Source: Saprospiraceae bacterium
Lineage (GTDB): Bacteria; Bacteroidota; Bacteroidia; Chitinophagales; Saprospiraceae
Direction: 5' to 3'
Length of the DNA stretch: 64,000 bases
Assembly: GCA_016715245.1 (NCBI GenBank)
Contig: JADKAS010000007.1
Coordinates: 171,564 to 235,563 of the forward strand
Shown here: one piece after another, positions 1 to 9,661 of the stretch
Position numbering within the stretch: the first letter of the stretch is position 1
Layout: every line of letters starts with the position of its first letter
Notes under the pieces: model-generated
What the model was told of the DNA's origin: nothing
The model's input: only the letters and a program-made list of their open reading frames with translations
Database searches by the model: none
Made by a program: the position numbers and the translations under genes

Positions 1-92
1 ATGTGGCTTCCCTTTTGTCTTATGACAAGATATCCAACTTTGGATAATTTTTTCGCTAAACTTTCTCCAGATTCATCCCTTGAAAGTCTCAC
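1..92 (-). CDS. hicA: HicA-type mRNA interferase toxin, cut by window edge
   Basis: Reverse-strand reading from a GTG at 92 gives a short peptide ending, at the window edge, in the RQKGSH signature of HicA toxins, with the catalytic histidine as the last full codon. Before it comes the usual helical N-terminus (LAKKLSKVGYLVI). HicA proteins are small double-stranded-RNA-binding-fold nucleases that cleave mRNA. The start overlaps the end of the upstream hicB gene by four bases, so the two are translationally coupled. The C-terminal half lies outside the window. GTG is the only plausible start I see, because an in-frame stop lies a few codons upstream. Confidence 0.62.
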   Translation of the reverse strand, partial: MRLSRDESGESLAKKLSKVGYLVIRQKGSH

Positions 93-292
93 GCTGTCAA
101 TACTTCATCTTTGACAAAATGCATTCTAACAATCCGTTGAACATTATCATCAAAATGACAAGATACAGCATTAATAATATTCTCTTTCAACTCAGACCAT
201 GAATCTGCTTCGGTAAAAATAGATAGGCCTAGTGCCTCTGCTTCGTATCCACCTTCTGAAGATTCATTAATGACAAATATTATTTCTTGCAT
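89..292 (-). CDS. hicB: HicB-type antitoxin (short form)
   Basis: A 67-residue protein reading QEIIFVINESSEGGYEAEAL near its start. It has the HicB partial-RNase-H fold pattern: a beta strand, a GGYEAEALG-type loop and a strand ending in ADSWSELKENI. It would neutralise the HicA toxin encoded immediately downstream. It lacks a DNA-binding C-terminal domain, so autoregulation, if any, must need another protein or the complex. An in-frame ATG seven codons upstream (313) is possible; the internal ATG at 292 fits the family start better. The order antitoxin-toxin is common for HicB-HicA pairs in Bacteroidota. Confidence 0.68.
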   Translation of the reverse strand: MQEIIFVINESSEGGYEAEALGLSIFTEADSWSELKENIINAVSCHFDDNVQRIVRMHFVKDEVLTA

Positions 293-596
293 ATTACAAA
301 TGTTGAATGGCAAAGATATGGTATTTTAAATATTATTCAAGAAGATTTTTAGCCAAATAAGAGCTATCAAGGTTCGTATATAAGAAGTAGTAGCAGTTAC
401 AATTATATAATACTATTGAATATTTTGTTTATGAATTGCAAACTCGTAAAATATAGGATCGTTTTTACATTTATCTGCCTTCAGAAGGCTGAAACGGTGA
501 CCATCGGGGGAAAATGGAAAGTTCATAAAGTTGGAAAGTTGATAATCGTAACTATCATACCTAATTATTACAATAGTTAACAAACTAAAAAACAAT

Positions 597-634
597 TCTC
601 AAAAAACAGGCACCCCACAATGGAGATGCCTGTT
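597..634 (-). terminator. Rho-independent terminator after hppD
   Basis: On the minus strand an eight-base stem AACAGGCA/TGCCTGTT (605-612 with 627-634) is followed by a T run. It lies about 35 bases beyond the hppD stop, so it would end the hmgA-hppD transcript. Confidence 0.75.
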
Positions 635-669
635 CCAAAATTCTTAAAAAAAAGAAAAATATAAACTCT

Positions 670-1827
670 TTATAATGTTCCTCTTCTCGCCTGTTCGGCT
701 TCTATACTTTCGAACAAAGCCTGAAAATTACCTTTTCCGAAAGATTTTGCCCCTTTACGTTGTATGATTTCAAAAAACAGAGTTGGCCTGTCTTCCACGG
801 GTCGGGTAAAAATCTGAAGCAGATATCCATCTTCATCCCTGTCTACCATGATTCCCAGAGATTTTAGTTTTTCAAGATCTTCCGCAATTTCCCCAACACG
901 GTTGCCGACGGTGTCGTAGTAGGTTCCGGGAACGTACAAAAACTCAACACCTCTTTTTCTCATTTCACTGATGGTGAAAACGATATCATCTGTAGCGACA
1001 GCTATGTGCTGGCATCCCGGACCACCGTAAAAATCAAGGTATTCTTCAATCTGGGATTTTTTGAGGCCGGCTGCCGGTTCGTTGATCGGAAATTTGATTC
1101 TGCCATTGCCATTGGTCATCACTTTGCTCATCAAAGCCGTGTATTGTGTGGAAATGTCTTTATCGTCAAAGGTCACCAGATTGGCAAATCCCATCACATT
1201 GGCATAAAAATCTGACCATTTGTTCATTTCGCCAAGATTAACATTTCCGACCATGTGGTCAATGTATTTCAGACCGATGGAAGTTGGGTTGTATTCAGAT
1301 TCCCATTTTTCAAATCCCGGCATAAAAATTCCCTTGTAGTTTTTTCTTTCAACAAACATATGAATCGTATCACCGTACGTTTTGATGGCAGCTTTTACTA
1401 CTTCACCGTTATTATCTTTAAAGACGGTGGGTTCCATAACACCTTCAGCACCTCTTTTGGTAGTTTCGGAGTAAGCACTTCGCGCATCATCGACCCAAAG
1501 GGCAATAACTTTGACACCATCTCCATGCCTTCGGATATGGTCTGAAATTTCACTGTTGGGATTAAATGGGGTAGTCAGTACAATTCGGATTTTATCCTGA
1601 GCCACCACATAGGAACAAAACTCCCGGTTGCCTGTCTCCAGACCACAATATGCCAATGACTGAAAACCAAAAGCAGTTTTGTAAAAGTGAGCAGCCTGTT
1701 TGGCATTTCCTACGTAAAGTTCAACGTAGTCGGTTCCATTGATGGGAAGAAAGTCCTGCGCTTTGTCAAATATTTTTTCGATACCGTAATTAAAATTCTG
1801 AACGTCTGTTAAATTTTTGGTTTCCAT
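670..1827 (-). CDS. hppD: 4-hydroxyphenylpyruvate dioxygenase
   Basis: A 385-residue non-haem iron enzyme that converts 4-hydroxyphenylpyruvate to homogentisate in tyrosine breakdown. Two vicinal-oxygen-chelate domains are visible: N-terminal from NGTDYVELYVGNAKQ and C-terminal from LKYIDHMVGNV. The three iron ligands are in place: His191 (YIDHMVG), His274 (GCQHIAVAT) and Glu353 (LFFEIIQRKG). The C-terminal GKGNFQALFESIE motif typical of the family is present. Length is near the family norm. It lies 45 bases downstream of hmgA on the same strand, forming a two-gene operon that supplies and consumes homogentisate. Confidence 0.96.
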   Translation of the reverse strand: METKNLTDVQNFNYGIEKIFDKAQDFLPINGTDYVELYVGNAKQAAHFYKTAFGFQSLAYCGLETGNREFCSYVVAQDKIRIVLTTPFNPNSEISDHIRRHGDGVKVIALWVDDARSAYSETTKRGAEGVMEPTVFKDNNGEVVKAAIKTYGDTIHMFVERKNYKGIFMPGFEKWESEYNPTSIGLKYIDHMVGNVNLGEMNKWSDFYANVMGFANLVTFDDKDISTQYTALMSKVMTNGNGRIKFPINEPAAGLKKSQIEEYLDFYGGPGCQHIAVATDDIVFTISEMRKRGVEFLYVPGTYYDTVGNRVGEIAEDLEKLKSLGIMVDRDEDGYLLQIFTRPVEDRPTLFFEIIQRKGAKSFGKGNFQALFESIEAEQARRGTL

Positions 1828-1872
1828 GATTTAATTTTTTAAAATTCAAAATAAATTCGAAGTTTGAGATAT

Positions 1873-3042
1873 TTATACGAGAGCCGGTTCTTCCAGCCAG
1901 GATTTGTAATAGTCTTTTACTTCTATAGACATTGCCTCTTCGGTGACCATGACAGGTTGGAAAGGATCTATCATCACCGCCAGTTCTTTAGTCTCCTTCT
2001 GACCAATACTCCGCTCTATCGCTCCTGGATGAGGTCCGTGAGGAATACCTCCCGGATGTAAGGTAATCTGACCTTTTTGAATGTTGTTTCGGCTCATAAA
2101 ATCACCATCGACATAATACAATAATTCGTCGCTATCGATGTTACTGTGGTGATATGGGGCCGGAATAGCGTCCGGATGGTAGTCGTACAGCCTTGGAACA
2201 AAAGAACAAATCACAAAATTTGCATTTTCAAAAGTCTGGTGAATCGGAGGTGGCATATGTATCCTTCCCGTGATGGGTTCAAAATTAAAAATACTGAAAA
2301 TATATGGGTAGTGATATCCGTCCCAGCCTATGACATCAAAGGGATGATTGGCATACACATATGGGAAAATAAATCCTTTTTTCTTAATAAAAATATCAAA
2401 TTCACCCATTTCGTCATGTGTCTTCAGATTGATGGGTCTTTTGATGTCCCGTTCACAAAAAGGTGAATGTTCGAGCAGCTGACCAAATTCATTCCTGTAT
2501 CTTTTGGGTGTAAAAATCGGACTGAAGGATTCGACATAGAGCCAGAGGTTGTCTTCAGTGTTAAAATTGACCTGATAGACCGTTCCTCTGGGAATGATGA
2601 TATAATCTCCATATTTGAAAGGCAGGTCTCCGTACATGGTTTTGACGACCCCGCTTCCTTTATGGACAAAAATCATCTCGTCGGCATCCGCATTTTTAAA
2701 AAAATACGGCGTGGATTTCTGAGGAGCTGCCAGACCGATGTGCATAGCTGCATTTACAAAAAGGGTTTTGCGGCTTTTAATATAATCTTTTTCAGGTTGA
2801 ATGTTAAAACCCTGAAAACTCATCGCTTCCAAACCGTTTTGAACGGCTATTTTGGGTAGTATGGAATAAGGTTTGTCTTTTTGTTTTACCTTAGTAGGTG
2901 GGAAAACGTGATAAACCAGAGAAGACAGGCCGGAAAATCCCTGAGTACCGACGAGTTCCTCCTGATAAAGTGCTCCGGAAGGTTGTCTGAAAACTACGTG
3001 TCTTTTTTCGGGTAGGTGGCCAAGTTGGTGATAAAAAGGCAT
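1873..3042 (-). CDS. hmgA: Homogentisate 1,2-dioxygenase
   Basis: A 389-residue cupin-fold ring-cleaving dioxygenase that opens homogentisate to maleylacetoacetate. Diagnostic stretches are PYHHSNIDSDELLYYVDG and HPGGIPHGPHPG near the C-terminus, which carry the iron-binding His/Glu residues. The N-terminus (MPFYHQLGHLPEKRHVVFR) matches the short bacterial form, which is smaller than the animal enzyme of about 445 residues. It is the first gene of the operon with hppD. The next pathway enzymes (isomerase, fumarylacetoacetase) are not in this window. Confidence 0.94.
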   Translation of the reverse strand: MPFYHQLGHLPEKRHVVFRQPSGALYQEELVGTQGFSGLSSLVYHVFPPTKVKQKDKPYSILPKIAVQNGLEAMSFQGFNIQPEKDYIKSRKTLFVNAAMHIGLAAPQKSTPYFFKNADADEMIFVHKGSGVVKTMYGDLPFKYGDYIIIPRGTVYQVNFNTEDNLWLYVESFSPIFTPKRYRNEFGQLLEHSPFCERDIKRPINLKTHDEMGEFDIFIKKKGFIFPYVYANHPFDVIGWDGYHYPYIFSIFNFEPITGRIHMPPPIHQTFENANFVICSFVPRLYDYHPDAIPAPYHHSNIDSDELLYYVDGDFMSRNNIQKGQITLHPGGIPHGPHPGAIERSIGQKETKELAVMIDPFQPVMVTEEAMSIEVKDYYKSWLEEPALV

Positions 3043-3064
3043 ATTATTCTGATTTTTTGTACAT

Positions 3065-3088
3065 ACACTTATGTGTGCGCCAAAGGTA
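3065..3088 (-). promoter_or_regulatory. Candidate promoter/operator of hmgA-hppD
   Basis: On the minus strand TACCTTTG (3081-3088) fits the Bacteroidota -7 element TAnnTTTG, about 40 bases before the hmgA start. A near-palindrome ACACTTATGTGT (3065-3076) falls where transcription would begin and could be an operator. I see no clear -33 TTG. Motif evidence only. Confidence 0.35.
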
Positions 3089-3316
3089 AAAACCAGTAAA
3101 GAATTAAAAGATGATTTACATCATATATAGATAGAATACTAATCATTAGGGTGCTAATGAATGAGATTCCACTATGTTTTATTGTATAACCGGAGTTTTT
3201 ACTACTATTCTGACGCTTTTGGTACCGAAAATTTTATCTTAAAATCAACAGATTAAAAATTTGACACAGAAAGAGATTTGATACCAAGACCTCTCGTAAG
3301 ATTAATAATCAATTTG

Positions 3317-3365
3317 TATAGCTAGATTTAGGCATTGTGCACTTTTGAAAGTAAAGATAAATTTG
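3317..3365 (+). promoter_or_regulatory. Promoter with shared upstream box, copy 1
   Basis: The box ATAGCTAGATTTAGGCA (3319-3335) runs into a -33 TTG (3335-3337), then 20 bases, then TAAATTTG (3358-3365), a perfect TAnnTTTG -7 element. The same box with the same 20-base spacing precedes the paralogous gene at 6968 and an orphan site at 16795, and the box recurs at 15945. It sits 33 bases before the first surface-protein gene. The rest of the 3043-3316 intergenic space shows nothing else I can name. Confidence 0.7.
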
Positions 3366-3397
3366 CATTTATTTTACATCTAAAATTTTCATTATTC

Positions 3398-6300
3398 ATG
3401 AAAAACATTATCCTCCTTTTGATTTGTATAGTTTCATCCATTGCGTCGTTTGGGCAAAATAATAATGTGGGCATCGGTACGAATACCCCGGATCCAAGTG
3501 CTATTTTGGAATTGAGTTCGACAAATCAGGGCCTTAGACTGACTCGTGTGCCCAATACATCAGCCATTGCGAATCCCGTTAATGGTTTATTGATTTTTTC
3601 GGAAAGTGATCAGAAGCTTTACTATTATAACGGCACGACCTGGAAAGAATTATTGAATACGGAGTTGGACCCGGAGGTAAATGCAACTACAACAGATGTT
3701 ATTCCCCGGTGGAACGGTAGTGCTTTGGTAGACGGAACGATTCAGGATAATGCTACCAATGTTGGTATAGGAACCGCTCCTGTAGCCAATCAAAAACTTA
3801 CGGTAAATGGTAAAACTACAACGACTAATCTTCAGATGACCACGGGGGCAAATAATGGATTTGTCCTTCAGTCGGATGTGTCCGGAAATGCAAACTGGGT
3901 TAATTCCAATACACTGACAGTCAACAATCTTTACAACACAAACGGAACCCTTACGTCATCCAGAACTATCACTCAAGGAAATAATGTTTTGAACTTTACC
4001 AACAACGGTAATCAAAATACCATTTTTAATCTTACCTCTACCGGTGATTTTGATATTCAGAAAAATGGTGTCAGTGCTTTATTTGTCAAAGAAAACAGTA
4101 AAGTCGGAATCAATACTTCTTCCCCTCTTGCGCAACTGCACGTAAAGGATAGTAGTGCGGTTTTTACAGGACTTTTCCCTCTTCCTGCTATGCCGGGCAA
4201 ACCACCTGTGAGTGGAGGAGGCACGCGAATGATGTGGTATCCTGATAAAGCAGCATTCAGAGTTGGTACGGTAATAAACCCAAAATGGGATAAAGACAGT
4301 GTTGGCATTTACTCAATAGCAATGGGCTATGACGTTATTGCCTCTGCAGAATCTGCAACGGCTATCGGTCGATTTTCCAAAGCATCAGGTTTTGGCTCCA
4401 CGGCTATAGGTTCAGAGGTCATTGCCTCCGGACAACGTTCTTTTGTCGCAGGTTCAGGCAATACAGCCTCCGGAAGTACATCTACTTCTTTTGGCTCATC
4501 TACTATAGCTTCCGGAATTACATCTACTTCTATGGGTTCATCTACAGTAGCTTCCGGAATTATTTCAACAGCCATGGGATATACAACAACGGCTTCAGGA
4601 CTATATTCAACCGCAACAGGAAGTGAATCAACCGCATCCGGTAGTAGTTCTTTTACAATGGGTATTATGACCAATGCCTCCGGAAATGGCAGTATGGCTG
4701 CAGGAGAACTTACCAAAGCAACCGGAGAACGATCCATGGCAGTGGGGATTGGTACCAATTCCAGATCTTTTGGATCTCTTGCTTTGGGCAGATTTAATGA
4801 TTCTATTGCTACCAGTACAAAAACTTCCTGGGTGGCCACTGATCCGGTTTTTATCATCGGAAACGGTACTTCTGATGCTAATAGGAGTAACGCACTGACC
4901 GTTTATAAAAATGGAACGCTTCAGCTTCAGAACCTCATCTCTACACCCGCGAATCACAGCAATAAATTTTATGTATTAAATAATCAACCTTTTTACGGAG
5001 ATAAAGTATTAAGTAGTCAATTAGAAAAAATAACGGAAGGCGGCACTACCGGGTGGAGATTATTGGGTCGTGACCCAAATAATCATGGTAATATTGGTGA
5101 AGATGCCGTAGATCTTTCATTATCTTCTATAGTCTCTGCAACAAATGGTGCCACAGGAGCTGCTTCCATAGCCATGGGACAACAAACTTTAGCATCTGGA
5201 AATACCTCAACAGCTTTGGGTATAAATACCACTGCCTCAGGAACTTATTCAACGGCAATGGGTGCATCAACCAATGCAACAGGTTATGCTTCAACCGCAA
5301 TGGGATCAGCAACAACTGCATCAGACTTTTATGCAGTTGCAATGGGTCACCTTTCCTCTGCATCAGGACCTGCTTCTATTGCCATGGGGCAAAGTTCTAT
5401 GGCATCAGGAGCGCTTACCGCTGCCATGGGAAGAAATACAATTGCAGATTCTTATGCCTCAGTATCTTTGGGCGCATATAATGCCACTATACCAGGTTCA
5501 AATCCAACCACCTGGGTTGCCACAGATCCGGTTTTTGCTATTGGTGTAGGAACATCAGACATGAACAGAAAAAATGCAGTCACTATCCTGAAAAATGCAA
5601 AAACCGGGATTAATACAGCAGCACCGTTAGCAGGTCTGCATATCAAAGGAGTTGAAGCCACATCAGATGCTCACATCAGATTGGAAAATAATGCCAATGC
5701 CGATTATGGCAATATATTTTATGATGGCAACATGAAATTCAGAAATTTTGGTGCCGATGATCAATACCAATGGTTCAATAGCACGAATGTAACAACCATG
5801 AGTTTAAACAACAATGGGAATCTTAACCTGCTTGGCAAATTATCTGCTCCAAACATACAAATGACAACAGGTGCTTCCAATGGCAGGGTTTTACAATCCG
5901 ATGCATCCGGAAACGGTTCCTGGGTTAATGTGAATACCTTAGCAACCAATAATTTGTACAATAGCAATGGATCTTTGACTTCGGCACGCACGATAACCCA
6001 AGGAAGTAATGCTTTGACCATCTCAAATAATGGCACTCAAAATACGATAATCAATTTGTCATCCACCGGTGATTTTGATATTCAGGATAATGGCACCAGC
6101 GCATTGAAGGTGCAAGACGATGGAAAAGTTGGAATCAATCAATCAACCCCTTTAGCCGGTTTGCATATCAAAGGAGTTGAAGCAACTTTTGATGCTCATA
6201 TCCGCCTGGAGACCGCAGGTGCCGGAACAGAATACGGGAATATACTATACGACGGGAATATGAAATTCAGAAACTTTGGTGCCAGTGACGAATACCAATG

Positions 6301-6697
6301 GCGTAACAGTGCCAATAACATAAGGATGAGGCTGATGGACAGCGGAGATTTTGCAGTAACCGGTAATGCAAACGTCGGGGGTCTAACTTTAAATGCCGGA
6401 TCTGTGAGTGTGACATCAAACGATCAGATTGTGAATGTTGGTAATGGAAGTTATCTGAAATTGAGTTCAAACAGTACAACTGCTACTGATAGAACGATTA
6501 TATTATCAGACGGTTTGACTGCAGGCCAGATTCTTATGATTGAATCCACTTCCACCGGGGCAAATGTTTTTGAAATTTTAGATGGTGCCGGAAGCAATAC
6601 AAATACTACCGGAACAATTACTATGACAAGCGGAGATATGATCCAATTGTTGTGGAACGGAAGTGACTGGCTTCAGGTGAGTTACGCCAATAATTGA
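3398..6697 (+). CDS. Giant surface protein with YadA-head-like repeats
   Basis: A 1099-residue exported protein of unknown partner. The chosen ATG gives a clean signal peptide (MKNIILLLICIVSSIASFGQ); 21 extra codons upstream are hydrophilic and overlap the promoter. After NVGIGTNTPDPSAILEL comes a Bacteroidota surface/tail-fibre-like N-domain. Two blocks of about 14-residue repeats of the type ASGxxSTAMGxxTT (residues about 304-457 and 567-687) resemble the head repeats of YadA trimeric adhesins. Segments such as ALTVYKNGTLQLQNL and KTGINTAAPLAGLHIKG recur between the blocks. The C-terminus (QLLWNGSDWLQVSYANN) has neither a YadA membrane anchor nor a T9SS tail. A role in adhesion is inferred from the repeats. 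It is paralogous to the next gene. Confidence 0.82.
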   Translation: MKNIILLLICIVSSIASFGQNNNVGIGTNTPDPSAILELSSTNQGLRLTRVPNTSAIANPVNGLLIFSESDQKLYYYNGTTWKELLNTELDPEVNATTTDVIPRWNGSALVDGTIQDNATNVGIGTAPVANQKLTVNGKTTTTNLQMTTGANNGFVLQSDVSGNANWVNSNTLTVNNLYNTNGTLTSSRTITQGNNVLNFTNNGNQNTIFNLTSTGDFDIQKNGVSALFVKENSKVGINTSSPLAQLHVKDSSAVFTGLFPLPAMPGKPPVSGGGTRMMWYPDKAAFRVGTVINPKWDKDSVGIYSIAMGYDVIASAESATAIGRFSKASGFGSTAIGSEVIASGQRSFVAGSGNTASGSTSTSFGSSTIASGITSTSMGSSTVASGIISTAMGYTTTASGLYSTATGSESTASGSSSFTMGIMTNASGNGSMAAGELTKATGERSMAVGIGTNSRSFGSLALGRFNDSIATSTKTSWVATDPVFIIGNGTSDANRSNALTVYKNGTLQLQNLISTPANHSNKFYVLNNQPFYGDKVLSSQLEKITEGGTTGWRLLGRDPNNHGNIGEDAVDLSLSSIVSATNGATGAASIAMGQQTLASGNTSTALGINTTASGTYSTAMGASTNATGYASTAMGSATTASDFYAVAMGHLSSASGPASIAMGQSSMASGALTAAMGRNTIADSYASVSLGAYNATIPGSNPTTWVATDPVFAIGVGTSDMNRKNAVTILKNAKTGINTAAPLAGLHIKGVEATSDAHIRLENNANADYGNIFYDGNMKFRNFGADDQYQWFNSTNVTTMSLNNNGNLNLLGKLSAPNIQMTTGASNGRVLQSDASGNGSWVNVNTLATNNLYNSNGSLTSARTITQGSNALTISNNGTQNTIINLSSTGDFDIQDNGTSALKVQDDGKVGINQSTPLAGLHIKGVEATFDAHIRLETAGAGTEYGNILYDGNMKFRNFGASDEYQWRNSANNIRMRLMDSGDFAVTGNANVGGLTLNAGSVSVTSNDQIVNVGNGSYLKLSSNSTTATDRTIILSDGLTAGQILMIESTSTGANVFEILDGAGSNTNTTGTITMTSGDMIQLLWNGSDWLQVSYANN

Positions 6698-6883
6698 TTC
6701 TGTTCAAGTATTTAGTATCATTTTTATAGTTTGTATACAAAATCATTTTTTCCAGTAAATATTGTTTAAACCTGTATTGAAGCACAAAGTTAAATATCGC
6801 CAGAATATTCATTATTTGATATAGAAAAGATTCCAGATTTAAAGATGTAGACCTGCAATGATTTCAAAATATTGTTATGCAGG

Positions 6884-6932
6884 TATAGCTATATTTAGGT
6901 ATTGTGTTATCTGGAAAGGAAAGATAAGTTTG
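6884..6932 (+). promoter_or_regulatory. Promoter with shared upstream box, copy 2
   Basis: ATAGCTATATTTAGGTATTG (6885-6904) ends in the -33 TTG (6902-6904), followed after exactly 20 bases by TAAGTTTG (6925-6932). Box, spacing and the following leader up to TTATTCATGAAAAA match copy 1 closely. The intergenic stretch 6698-6883 holds nothing else obvious. Confidence 0.7.
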
Positions 6933-6967
6933 CACTTTAATTTAAATCTTTAAAGTTTTTATTATTC

Positions 6968-9485
6968 ATGAAAAAAATAGTCATCCTTTTGATTTTTTTG
7001 GCACCATCTATATCATTGTTTGCACAAAATAATAATGTAGGCATCGGGACGAATACCCCGGACCCAAGTGCTATTCTCGAACTGAGTTCTTCCAATCAGG
7101 GACTAAGGTTGACCCGGGTTACCACTACAGCTTCTGTTAGTAATCCGGTAAATGGTTTGTTGATTTTTTCCGAAAGTGATCAGAAGCTTTACTATTATAA
7201 CGGCACGACCTGGAAAGAATTAATACATACGGAAGTGGACCCGAAAATAAATGCAACTACAACAAATAGAGTTCCCCGTTGGAATGGTACCGTACTTGCC
7301 GATGGCACGATCCGGGACGATAACACCAATGTAGGTATCGGAACAGCACCCGTTGCCAATCAAAAACTTACTGTCTCAGGCAAAACCACAACGGACAATC
7401 TTCAGATGACCACTGGGGCTACTAATGGATTTGTGTTGCAATCGGATGTCACGGGCAATGCAACCTGGGTCAATGCCAATACCTTGGGCACGCTCAATCT
7501 ATATAATTCCAATGGTTCCCTGACCTCTCACAGAACACTTACCCAAGGAAATTTTGATTTGACCTTTGCAAACAATGGCACCCAAAATACCATTTTTAAC
7601 CTAACGTCTACCGGTGATTTTGATATTCAGAAAAATGGTGTCGGCGCATTCTTTGTGAGTGACAATGGAAGAATAGGGTCAATACTTCTTCCCTCTTGCG
7701 CATCTTCATGTGAAGGATAGCAGTGTGGTTTTTACAGGACTTTCCACTTTGCCTACCGTTCCGGGTAATCCACCGGTGAGTGGAGCAGGTACAAGAATGA
7801 TGTGGTATCCGGATAAAGGAGCATTCAGAGCAGGTACAATATCTTCAGATCATTGGGATAAAGATAATGTTGGTGTTAATTCTGTTGCGTTTGGTTTTAA
7901 TTCCACCGCTTCAGGAAAGAGGTCTGTGGCGATTGGGTTTTTGGCCAATGCAATGGGTACTGAGGCTATCTCGATGGGTTTTAATAGTGTAGCATCCGGC
8001 ACAAATTCTGTTGCTTTGGGCGCAGCAAACATTGCTTCAGGAAAATATTCTATTGCATTAGGATTAGGCACTAAGGCTTCCGGAGTATCATCCACTGCCA
8101 TGGGAGAAAATACCGAATCATCCGGCAGTCATTCAACATCAATGGGTCTTAATTCTGTTGCAAGAGCCTATGGATCACTGGTCATAGGCAGGAACAATGA
8201 TTCTATTACTAACAGTTCTGCAATCAGCTGGATAGCCACCGATCCGGTTTTTATTATAGGAAACGGAACTTCTGAGACCAATAGAAAAAATGCCATGACC
8301 GTGTATAAAAATGGTACGCTTAAGCTGGAGAATCTAACCTCTACTCCCGCAAATCACAGCGATAAATTTTATGTGTTAAATAATGAGCCTTATTATGGGA
8401 ATACAAAAATTCAATCCAGCCAATTGGAAAATATTACGGAAGGTGGCAATACCGGGTGGAGACTATTGGGCAGAAATCCGGGTAATTATGGCAATATCGG
8501 CGAAGATGCAGTGGATCTTTCAGAAAACATAAATGTATCTGCTACAACAGGTGCCACAGGAGATAATTCGCTCGCCTCGGGATCCCAAACTACGGCATTT
8601 GGATTTTACTCAACTGCCATGGGATTCCGAACAACTGCGTTGGGTCCTGCTGCAACTGCCATGGGGTGGGAAACTACGGCAAGCGGAAATTATTCAACTG
8701 CCATGGGACAGTCAACGGAGGCAAGTTCATGGAATTCAACCTCCATGGGACAGTCAACGGAAGCAAGTGGAGTTTCCTCAACTTCCATGGGGTTCCAAAC
8801 GCTTGCAAGAGCCTACGCATCATTATCTTTAGGCAGATACAATGATTCAATAGCAGGATCCAACCCAACAACCTGGGTAGAAGCAGATCCTCTTTTTATC
8901 ATAGGAAACGGAACTTCCACCAATAACCGAAAAAATGCTGTTACCATTCTGAAAAATGCAAAAACCGGGATCAATACCTCAACACCTGAGGCAGGACTGC
9001 ACATCAAAGGGATAGATGCTTCCTGGAATTCCCACATCAGATTGGAAACTGCCGGTGGAGGTGATTACGGTAATATTCTCTACGACGGAAATATGAAATT
9101 CAGAAACTTTGGAGCGGGAGACGAATATCAATGGCGTAACAGTGCAGGTAATACAAGAATGACACTTTTTGATAACGGTGATCTGACTATCGCAGGTACA
9201 TTGACAACAGGAAGTGATGCACGACTTAAAAAAGATATAAAACCTATTCATAATGCACTGGCCATTATTTCCGGTATAAATGGATATACGTATCAATGGG
9301 TGGATGAAAGCAGAGGATCTTTACTGCAGTCAGGTGTCATTGCCCAGGAGATCGAAGCGTCACTACCGCATCTTGTTCGGACAGATGAAGACGATGAAAA
9401 GTCCGGTACAATTACTATGAATGGATATCTCAATTGTTGTGGAACGGAAGTGACTGGCTTCAGGTGGAGTTATGCTAATAGTTGA
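6968..9485 (+). pseudogene. Paralogous YadA-head-like surface protein, frame-broken mosaic
   Basis: About 838 codons, paralogous to the preceding gene: same signal peptide type, same N-domain and same repeats (about 7870-8180 and 8540-8820). Near 7678-7692 the frame changes; alignment to the sister gene shows two single-base losses, in a G run and a C run, after which homology resumes in a second frame from about 7710. Near 9205 an S74-type endosialidase chaperone domain begins (SDARLKKDIKPIHNALAII, then GVIAQEIEASLPHLV), which the sister lacks. It is cut short after DDEKS and joined to a copy of the sister's 3' end, read in a shifted frame over about 50 bases before returning to SYAN. S74 domains normally drive trimer assembly and self-cleave. 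Whether the gene works depends on whether the indels are real. Confidence 0.75.
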
Positions 9486-9661
9486 TAGTTTCAGTGAGTT
9501 TACATTTATTTAGATACTATAGACGTAGCTATAAAATTTTTATTTTTTCATAGGATGTGTGTTTAAAGTAGCAAAGTTTTATCATGCCGTAACAATATTT
9601 TGGTAATTGCATTACTTTTGTATGTTGTACTGCAAATATGTTTTAAGGTAATGAGCTTTCA

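Noticed and set aside
413..595. 60-residue minus-strand open frame
   Set aside because: No motif or start signal; overlaps a phrase (GTTCATAAAGTTGGAAAG) shared with intergenic repeats at 18.8 and 19.3 kb.
4327..4957. Long antisense open frames over the surface-protein repeats
   Set aside because: Their length comes from the regular repeat codons of the plus-strand gene; the peptides are only Pro/Val/Glu-rich mirror images with no motif. The same holds for 7850-8101 and 5127-5549.
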